NCBI GenBank assembly: GCA_004352715.1
Contig: SCFE01000008.1
Coordinates: forward strand, 1,062,453-1,126,452
Length of the DNA stretch: 64,000 nucleotides
Direction of reading: 5' to 3'
Origin: Hofstenia miamia
Taxonomy: Eukaryota > Xenacoelomorpha > Acoela
The notes below the pieces were generated by a model. That model was not told the DNA's origin, ran no database searches, and saw nothing but the letters and a program-made list of their open reading frames with translations. A program made the translations under genes and the position numbers. This document shows positions 46,055 to 57,564 of this stretch, piece after piece (the stretch's first letter is position 1; every line of letters starts with the position of its first letter).

Positions 46055-49000
46055 TTTTGAGACGTGTCATGATAACATTAACTGCTTTATCTACTGAAGA
46101 AACAAGTGATTCTTTGTCCATCTCTGCTGCTGGTGTCAAATAGCAGGTAGAAACATCATCCCGCTTCTAAAGAATTTTAATGAAAATACGAAAACTTCAA
46201 GGTTATTCAAAATGAAAATGTAATAATTCATTCATTTGTGATGCATTAATAAAAAGACCTACTCTTTTATCCCAAGCGATCATTTCATCGCGAAGAACGG
46301 CTCTCAAATAAGAATCAAAAGCGAATCTTGGTTCAACAAAACAACGAGCAACTGCGATCATTGACGCAGCAAATACACCACTGAGACCAATTTCAGATAT
46401 GAACTCCACGAAATTAGGTGTTAAGCGGAATGGGACAGCTCTATTCGCATCGAGTTCTCCTAAATAATAGGTAATATCAAAAGACAAGTTATGGTATACT
46501 GAAATGCGAAATTATCCTATCGAATTAAAATTAGAGAAACAAATCTTTTAAGCAGAGTGACAATATGAGGTAAGCATGGACCCCAACCCGACCCGATCGG
46601 AATATTTACTATCCAAATCCGACCCGAGACGTTGACTTTGATCTAACGTTATGTATCTTTGTCTAATCAAGTGATCATAAAAACATCAATTATTTTCTGA
46701 TAGGGGAAACAACAATGCAATGGAATTACTTAAATTTTTCAATTTTTTTCAAATCTAGCAGCGATGAAACATCAGTATATTTTTAATAATCATTCTAATC
46801 TTGGTCCAGAACCTGAACCGAAACTCGAAATCGGGTCTGGTTATGTGGGGTAACCGATATCACTCTCTAATAACAAAGTCATAGTAAAGTTTACATTTGT
46901 TTCATTTTATTGTAAACGCGTATCGAAAAACAAGTGTCACATTCTTTAAATAAAAAATTTCAAATGCTAACCAGTTGAGTCATCAATGCCAAATTTAAAA
47001 TAGAATACAGACAGGAATCCAGATTCTCGAATTATTTGAAGCATATCTGGATTTAACTTTGTGAGATGCAAAACGAATTCACTGAGAGCCAACAACGACG
47101 CATGTAGTGTAAACTAAAACCAAATTCAGCATTAATATTTAAAGAGGATAAGCACCTGTTTTCGAAAAGTCCAATAATGTGTTGCATTCGAGTAAGAAGT
47201 CAGTGCCCACTCCTTCAACACGGTGCGTGGAACCAGAGTACGACTGATATCTGCTAGGGTTTCCTGTAAACCATGGTTTATTGGTGATGGGTATAAATGT
47301 GCAGTTCTTTCATAATAGCGCGTTATGGGCGTGTCGTCGTCTATTTGGTGGTCAGTACATCGTTCAAAGCAAATCTGCGAAAGGGACATAGATGAAGGTT
47401 CGTCTTCTACCAATCGCATTTGTGGAGAAACTCCAACCACTTTTGGTACTGTAAATTGCAAAAATCGCTTAGCAGTGTCCTAAAATGTCCTAGATCAAAA
47501 AGCAGTATCATAAACGCATACAATTTCAAACTCGGGCTCGATTTGAAGCGGCATAGACATGAATAATTATAACGTCCAGTAAAATATTAAATCTTACCCA
47601 GGCTCGTTATGCAAAAATTCAATTACAAGATATTAGTGATAACTATATTATAGATATTTAAAGAAACAGAGTTGAGAGCATTATATTCCATAACATGTAC
47701 AACAGCAAGATTAAACCGTAAGTGATCACACGATTCACTTTTTTGCACCAAAATCATAGATGACTTTCTGGTTGTAATACATAGTTACATAATGATTTGC
47801 AAAATATGTAATAAAAAACCATTTGCAAAAAGAAAAGAATTGCAAATTACTATGTCATTACTAAGCGTCCAGATCCTTTTGTCCGGCACAGAATTTTCTT
47901 GAAGATAATTGAATACTTTGGGGAGCTGCAAAAGCATCAAAATTTTCAATTAAAAACTTCTTAAATACAACAAAACAAAACGGGTAATTGGTGTGAAAAA
48001 TTTAGTTAATAGAAGATCACAGAAGGAATTTCGGAGAAAATCACTTTGAGAGCGTTGAAGAATTACGTCACAGGGGGAGGAGGTGGACTTCCCACATAAG
48101 CATTTACTGGTGAATATTAGTGATGCAACAGTTGCCATTTGTGGTTAAGTGCAGTAGGGTTAATCAACTAGCGTCCTAGTGTGCAATTATATCGTGTTTT
48201 AAAAATTGTTCTGAAATTTCTTCAATCAGCACAAACAACTTGTTGAATAATCCTAACTGCCTGGTTTTCGACTCGAGTTCGAGTTTTTAAGTTTCGAGTG
48301 CGAGTATTTTTTTTAAGAAAATTCCGAGTTCGATCGAGTTACGTTGTTTTCTAATTCCGAGTTTTTGGGTAAAAAACATTTTACAATAATTTTAAGTTAA
48401 AAATGGTTATTTGCGATTGGTAAAGAAATTGAAATTTAAAATAATCCTGCGCAAGGTTGTCAAATAGCAACATCGTGCAAATGAAACGGATGCAAGATTA
48501 TTAAAAGTGATATTTGAATATCACAAAAAAATTTAATAGCTTATTTATCATCATTAGATTAAATTTTTTATTAATTTAAAGAATTAAATATTTTTTTAGA
48601 AGCAGACTCGAGCTTTAAAAAATAAAACATTTAAAGACATTACAGGCGTTTGAACAAAAATCTTTGGTACAAATTCTATTAAAGATTTAAAAAAGCTATT
48701 TTAGCAAAGTATATGCAGCTATTTATTTTTTTTCTATGTATGCAGCTTAGCATGAAAAAATCCTAGAAAATGGGCATGTAAAGCAATAATTGCTGAATCT
48801 TTGTGAAAAAAGACCCCAAGCGTTATAAAGCAAGAGCATCTAGGATTCCATATTTGAGTAAATATGAAGTGCAATATCAATATATCACTATTCCCAAATG
48901 AAAAATGACATTGTATGAGATGTGACAATTTCCATTTTCGTAAAACCCTTGTCGAAAATGAAAAATGGGGAATTGTAATAGTCAAATCAAAAGAAATTTG

Positions 49001-52000
49001 TCACAAATATCAAAGCAACAGTATTTTTACATTTCCATTGTCATTAATGATTTCGTAAGTTTAAGTAAAAATAATTAAATTCTATTTTAACGATCAGCAA
49101 TACAGTTCGCTCAATTGAAAATGAGAAACAACATAAATTAAACAGTTGAACCGAGTTCGGAGAATAATGACAACACATTTATAATTTTTTTATTTTACCG
49201 TAATGTATATTGATAGAGCAAGCACTTACAAAAATCAACGGAAGTTACATTAAAATCTTACAATAAAAATTGACATAGAATGCAGCTAAAAACAGCAAAC
49301 AAATAAAATGTATAGAACAGTTATTTATTATGTTGATAATACTTGTTAACTTATAAACTTTCGTGCGGATAGGAAAAAAGTTGATGATAGCCCTTATTTT
49401 CGTCTTCCTTTTTATGTTGAAGATCTCTGATTACGGCAATCTTTTCTATGAGTATCATCTCTTCTTTAGAGCTGTCGTGAAGATAAATACAACTCACTCC
49501 GAATTTACAGTGGCCTTCATTGTGAAAATTATTGCATTTCTTAATCTTGTAATTATGTATATTTAATGACATTATTCGTAGATCGCTGAGACCATGAGCA
49601 AACTTACAATTACCACCAAAACTACAAAATTCATTCTTCTGATAATTACTGCATTCAACGGACTTGAATTTTTCTTTTAACCAGCCGTGTCGCTGAAAAC
49701 TATCTTTACTGGATTCAAGCTTTTCTTTGGCAAACTTTTCTGTTCCATTATTGTTTAAAATGTCTATCGAACAAAGCGGAAAGAGCAATGAGTCGTTTGA
49801 GTTTGATGGTGGGCTTCTATTATTAAGGCCTTCGTTGAAAGATTCTACCCAGCAATTTTCAAGCATTCTTTAAGTAGTTGTGAATGAGAAATATTTATAT
49901 CAATGGAATTGTGGTTTTAAAGCGATTCGCGCTTACTAATTAGACGAGATTAAACGCGCGCTTTATCTAAAATTAATTACTTGATTAATTACTGTATCAA
50001 CCTACTGATAACACGCCGGCAAATTAATAAATGCAAAAGATGTTAGAATAACAGATTTTGTTTACGCACTATAATTAAACAACCTAATCTTTAGTTTACT
50101 TCTGGCTGTTCCAGACACCCACGCCATTTTAAATAGATTTTTAAGGAGATCCAATTATGTTCTGTAAAATTTAATAAATTTCCTACAATAGTAGTGCACT
50201 TTACCTTGACTTATTAACACATAAAACCTTTTGGGTGGGTTTGATACAATACGTTAGATCTGTGTTTTTAAACTTTCAAAGTGTTTCACAGACACTCAAA
50301 CATTCGTTTTTCAATGATCACCATTTTCAAATATTTACTTCGAAAACAGATGGACATGAAAATAAATTTTTTACGAAAATAGTAAATGACATGTTTGATA
50401 CACTTTATATAGTATTTCGATATAGGTAGCCTCATAAACAATTGCTGAGAGCCAAACGTGATGCATTTACTGAATTCTTCATGTATTTATATAGATCATT
50501 GCTTAATTTAAGATTCTGCATTTATATTTACTTCTATCTATGCATGGAGCATTTTCTAAGTCATGTTTGAATTACAATACATTGAAACAACATGAAGCAA
50601 GTTCCACGCAAAAAATGGTAAAAATATATTCTCGTCATGGTATAGCTCATTACAAAGACTTGGAAAGTGCATCAAATTTTGCCTACAATCTTTGAAAGAC
50701 AAACATGCAAGATATTTTGACACACTTGTCCAAATATTCATTAAATACGATAATTTATACGAAAAGATACTAAACTTTATTTGATGTAAGCAATGTATTT
50801 AAGAATGCATTATCATGTTGATTAAAGTGGTAGGTTATCAGTATTTTCAAAAGATTTTAAATGTAAACGGGTGAAATTTATTTTCGATCTACGCTTACAA
50901 TTAAAACATTTCTTGGAAATGATACAAAAATTCATTCTTAGAATTATATGAATTTAAATTCACTTTCAGTAAAAGAAGTCTTGCAAAAATTAATCATGGC
51001 ATAAACAAATACTGCATTAAAAATGAAATTTGTTTGCTTGTCCGTACATTAAAGATATAACATAAGAATATTAGATACATCGTAGTGCTGATTGGTAAGC
51101 ATTGATAATGGGAATGCTTACCTTTTTACGATCTAAGAAGTAGTTAAGGAAGCGAAAAAGTTACAAAACACGTTCGTTTCTGCGAGCTTCAAACATTGAC
51201 TATTAGATGTGGGTAAATCTAAAAATTTTATACATATAATCAAATTTAAACATTGCAAACTAACCTTGCCATTATTTCCGCGAATGTAAAGACGCCTTGC
51301 TGCAGAATTATGTTTCTGAACAATTTCCACACGAGGAAGAAATCTAGCTATTCTGACGTAATAATTTATCTGCTAAAATAAGGATTAGAAAAAAGTTTTC
51401 CTGAAAAGCTTCAATACCTTAGGCATTAAAAATTCTCCAGGAATATCAACTTCTGCCGTTGACAATGAAAAATTACTGAGGAAACGACATTTTTCTTCAA
51501 TGAGAAAGAAACTGGGAAGAAGTTTCACTTTCGCATCAAGAATTTTTATCCATTTTTGCAGTTTGTTGATTAGATTCTGCAAAGTATCAGCTCCAGGAAC
51601 ACTAAACTCATTTAATAATTTATAATTATGCATACAAACTATATATATATATATATATATATATAATACTTAAAAAGGCAGATATCCANGATTAAATATT
51701 ACAAAACAAATATTCATAACCGAAGAAAGCATTCAATTTAAACCACCATAAAATGCCACGATGTCGAACAGATCACATAAAAATAACATTTTTATAATGC
51801 ATTGAAACTTAATGCATTTCTAAATTTTTCACATTTGTAAATTACTACTGACATGTCTTGTTGCAGTCAAATAAAACAAAGAAAGAAGTTTTTCAAATTT
51901 TGAAAAATAGAATTCATAATAGTTGTCAATGAGCATAAATGCTGTTCCGGCGTTGGTAGCTAACAGTGAAATGTAGCGGTGCACCACAGTTTATTAATGA

Positions 52001-55000
52001 AAACAGTTCTATATAACAAAATGAATTGAAGAATCAGTTAAATTTTACAAAAAATAAACATCATACCTCATATCGAAATCCACTGTAAATTGACTCTTCA
52101 TTTTGTTTAGTTGAGGATCACTGAGTACGTCGGCATCCCGCATGCTAGCAGTGGGACAAGCAATGTTAATAGATTCGCGTCTAAACGCCGTGTCTGTAGA
52201 AGCTGGTAGTTCTGAATGAACACCGAAAGTTGCCACAAGTTTATTTATAAAATTTAGAGTTGACGAAGAAATTACAGTCTCTGATACTAAATAAAAGAAG
52301 CTAAAGAACCTAAAAAAATGATATGGTGCCATTAGCATATATGGAAAGATTGAGGTAATAAAACAATTGAACGCATGTAATAATTTCTGTGAATAGACCG
52401 CTTGCAAATATTTCGCACATTAGCATATGAAATGCACGTAGAGTCGGTTATTTAGATACTAAAAACAAGCATTTGAATTGAAAGTACTGTATTTCATGAT
52501 TAGATCACATCAAAATAACGATTTTAAAGCAGGTAAGAATACAATTGATGATTATGCGATAAAATTACATCAAGTATTTCTAGTTTACCAGAAATGCATA
52601 TTTCACAACAAATATAACAGGCTTTCAGTACTGGAAGAACTCACAAAATAGCTATGGAAGCACTTTTAATTAGAGCCCGACGCCGATAATAAATTCATCG
52701 GCGGCGGCGGCGCCGCCGGCGTATACCACGTATGCTAAAAATGATTAAATTTGATTAAAAAATTGCCTGAATAGGCTTATACCGTATCTTACAGGCCCAC
52801 TCACTGAGTGCACATGCATGAAGCTACAGTTACGGTGTGTATATAGGCCTATATAAACCTAACATTTTTGTGTATATCAATTTTTTCAGTCAGTCACGTC
52901 ACTCTCATAACATTCTGTTATGAAAAGTCCTACTTAAATTAAATCACAATATGAACGTTGTATGCTAAAAATGATTAAATTTGATTAAAAAATTGACTGA
53001 ATAGGCTTATACCGTATCATACAGGCCCACTCACCGAGTGCACATGCATGAAGCTACAGTTACGGTGTGTATATAGGCCTATATAAACCTAACATTTTTG
53101 TGTATATCAATTTTTTCATATAATCGTTTAGGATGGCTAGCCTAATGTCTACTCGTACGTACCGTAATAGGTTTACATGTATACTAATATGTAAAAGCTT
53201 TTTACTAAATTGTTAAAATACATCACTCCTTCTTCTTGAGAACCACACTATCACCAACCACAATAGACCTACATCAAAGGACAAAAGTTCTCGTTGGGAC
53301 ATTTATTCTAATGTGAGCTTTCGGGTACTTTCACCGGTCCGGTCCTCAGGAAAAGGAAGTCTTTTTTCTATTGAAGTATTCATAGAAAGTGATTAACCAT
53401 TTTACATGACGTCAGTCACGTCACTCTCATAACATTTTGTTATGAAAAGTCCTATTAAATTAAATCACAATATGAACGTTGTACGCCGATGGAAATCATC
53501 GGCGGCGGCGGCGTGGCGTCGGTCTCTACTTTTAATGCATCATATTTGTCAATAATAAAAACCAGTTACATAATATTAAAGTTCATGAATCTCAGATCGA
53601 GTCATTATAGAATGACAGCGAAAAATCAAACAATATCTGTACGTGTTAATGACAGTGAAAAAATTTTTGAAAATGAGTAAATATGAGATTGAATGGAAGA
53701 GCTTACATGTTAAGGTACTTTCGAAAGCGAGTGAATAGCACATCGAGAGGGCCTGTTTCAATTGGCGCAATACTTCTTCATACCAATATTCCCCAAACCA
53801 CATCATTTGATCAACGATGCCTTCCAAAGAAGATAGAAGAGTGGGATGATGATCTCTTTGTAAATGCATTATTCTGCTACAACGCCACATCGGCTCAGGC
53901 GCACGTATAGAACTGCCGTCTTGGACTTTTGCTGCGCTATCTGAGGAATGCGAATCACTGTCATCTTGAGCACTAACATTTGATTCAGATCTCTTTAATA
54001 TAGCTGGCTCTGTTTCTAAAAGGGGTTTTTAAAAAACAGTAGAAACAATATTTACTGCAATGCTGTCAGAAATGCAATACAATAACACATCCACATCACA
54101 AGAGTAATAAGTAAATCAAATCGAAATATCAAGCCACTCATATAAATCAACAACCTTAACGCAGTCATCAAGTAGCTTACCAATTGATTTGGAATCGCTG
54201 TCAACCGACAAAGAGGAAGTGAGTCGTCCCTTTTCATTTTGTTGCTGTTGCTGCTGGAGCAGCTGACGTTGAACTGGATCTTTCATCGCTGCATTATCTA
54301 AACATACTTGCTAAGAACCCAGATCAAATAGTAAACATACATTTCTCTTTTTCCTCAATTTTCAGTGTTAAATAGAGCGTCCGGAGAGGAAAGTAGACTG
54401 CTTGAGGATACGCTTTAGCCACTTGGCTCAAAAGATTTAGTATCGGCTGACCTTCACTACGAACTAAGCATGTCAACATCTGGGGGATCCTAAGAGGCAA
54501 CTCAATGACAATTTTCACAACATGCAACTAGTGTATTTTGACAGAATTTTAAGAAAAACTCTTACCAAGGAATCCATTGACTAGACGGCATGCCACTTCC
54601 GTACTTATCGATCGTTTTCGCAAGAACTTTATTTTCATCATAAGATAGAAGCCAAATTACTTTAGCCAGATATTTACGCGATTTGTTTTCTTGCTGGTGG
54701 CGCGAAGCATGAAGATAGCACAATAGCGCAGACTCCGCTTGACTGATGTCTCTAAACAAAGAACTAATATTTCTAAGTAAAAGAAAACAGAACGTTTGCG
54801 AATTATCACTGGATATCAACTAAAATATGCAAATAAGTTGCATTGAGAAAGTTCAAAATAGAAGAATTTTGTTAATTGAATACGTCATTGTTTAACTATA
54901 TTTATTAAAATATGAAATTACTTTTAAAAGTATGTAAAGTATGTCAAAATTGTTATTTTGAAGAGAGCAGACCACTGAATTACAACTTCCAAGCATGGTA

Positions 55001-55449
55001 AACACTAGAAAAAAACTCCATGAAAATAGATTTTTTCCAACTACTGTCAATGCTATTTAGAAAAACAAATTATATATTGCAAACCAGCACTGAACGACTG
55101 AGACATTAAAAAATCAATTGCTATTAATATCAAAGACTGGATTAACTAACAAATTGACAGGGCCATATGAGAATAAAATAAAGGAAAAAACTAACCGATC
55201 CTTCACAAAAAGTTGATGCAAATAGTCGCCCCAGTAGGCCCACGCCTTAATAGAGCTGTCATTAAATTGTATTGCGGCTGAAAAGGCTTTGTTAGCTTCT
55301 TCACTGCGGTTCAGCAATTGAAGAAACAGCCCCTTGAGAGAATAAAAATCACAAATCATCTCTTTGTTAAAGTATTTTAGATTTGTAGATTCAATTACAT
55401 CAAGACCCTAAAACTATAATTTTGAAAAATAAATCAAAATAATGTGATA

Positions 55450-55481
<32 letters not shown>

Positions 55482-57527
55482 TAGCTAAATCGAGTGTGAT
55501 AATTATATTACTCCGAACAAGAGTGCCAATATTTTGTAGAGTTGACGGTATATTGAGAAACTATAACTATTTTTCTATATTGAAAATCCTTTTTGTTTTC
55601 TTATAAAATTAGAAAAAATTTTGATGCGTATATTAGTTATTGCGTACGTAACTAAAATGTATTAATTCCTGATGTGAAATATTACAAATGTGCCAAAACA
55701 CTTATAAATAAAATAGCTTAGAGACGCGAACATACTCATCTTTATTTCAAAATAACGGCAAATATCGACAAGGCTAATTATGCTTGCAATAAAAAATTCC
55801 ATTTTTATATAATATTTTTCTTTGAAACCACTTCTATCAAAATTATTAGAATATTTCTAAGAAAAATGCATAACTTTACCTCTTGTAGTTCACTGCGATT
55901 AGTTCTATTAGACATCTGAAGAAAACATTTCACTTGCTGAACAATCTTGTGAAAGCAGTCAATTATTGGCACACTGGGGATTGTGTGGATTCGAGAGAGA
56001 GAGTCCAAACATACGCCCGTTAGATTGTGTTTGCGTGCAACCTTGCCATAGTGGATGATGGCCTGGGCAGATGCATGCACACCCAACATTGCGTGGTTGG
56101 CTTGTTGCTAAAAACTCAAGTGAGACACAAACTAATCTCATGTTCAACATTAAAAATGACCAAATTTTCTATATTTAACGACTAACTTTCCCGCAGAAAT
56201 AAGAACATTGCAGCATGATTCAACAAAAATGGGAAGCAAAAATCAAAAACAGCGAGTAGTTAAGGTAAGCTTTTTAAAAGAATTTGTCTGAAAACTTCAG
56301 CATTCAAAATCATATTTTGTATAAACTATGTAAGGTTTTAATAACAAAATTGCTTCAAATATAAAAAAGCATTTATAGGGGCTTTTTATACAGAAAATCA
56401 CTAAAATAAAAAAAGTGACAAAATTAAAATTGCTTCAATAAACGATTCTTTCTGAGCAAAATACAATCGAAAAATTGAAATTATCGAGTGAATGATCTTT
56501 ATACATTGATAAACCCATTATGTTTTCATTTCTTAAAAATAGAATAACTTGCAAGAATGATAAGCTAAATATTCAAAATAATGAGTGAACTTGTTTAAAC
56601 TCACATTCATTTCGCTATTGTAGTTACTTTGAAACGCCTCATATTGAGTAACAATTGCTTGATAGTGGTGTTGACGCCACATGAAAATATCGCACCAATG
56701 CGACAAATCATCGCTTATCATTGGAAGTCGATTACGCCATGTCTTTACAGTTGCCTAAAAAATGGTTGATTTACTCATGAACCAATCGTACATTGATACA
56801 TTGCAAGAAAAATCATATTGTAATTTGAAAAAGGTTATTAAAAAACCATACACAGGACTTTTGCCAAGGGAATCTCATTCGTGGTCAAAATTGAAGTGAA
56901 TAACAAGAGGACAAAGCCCTCCAGAAGCTTTCCACTGATTGCAGAAAAAAAACAATTCGTTTTTTAATTTTTGAAATTGTTTATAACAAAATCATGGATA
57001 TTTGACGGGAGACACTATTCTTTTCCCTTGCATAGCAATTGATTTATTCAATTGCAGTTTTAACATGCTTTTAATTAATAACATTTAGTGAATGCACAGC
57101 ATGCCTTTTAAATCAACGAGAAACACGTACTTGCACATCATAAAATACTTAATCATTCAGTGGCTACGAAATACGCACACTAGCAATATAATACCCGTAT
57201 TAAATCCATACTACTAATTTTAATCTATCTAGCCATCAATGAGCATCCCTAAAGCTGCTGTATCACGATGCGTAACGTGATTGCAGTTGAACATAATCAC
57301 TGCAATCCCAAGGCTTATCTAACCGCAATCCCTCGTAGCTCAGGCCTTGTTAGGGCACAAAATTAACACTACACGAAATATTCTGTTACTATACTTACTA
57401 AAGAACGAATCAATTTGTACGACACGTATTCAATTCAAAGTTAATTATTGAATAATTATATTTTACTGATCAAGTTGAAAATATTTACTTATAATTATAC
57501 GCAAGTCCTTTAGTAATGTACATAAAG

Positions 57528-57564
<37 letters not shown>

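Noticed and set aside
54244-54260. Polyglutamine-type repeat as a disease-like expansion in TRRAP exon 11
   Set aside because: It is only a short run of mixed CAG/CAA codons within an otherwise ordinary exon.
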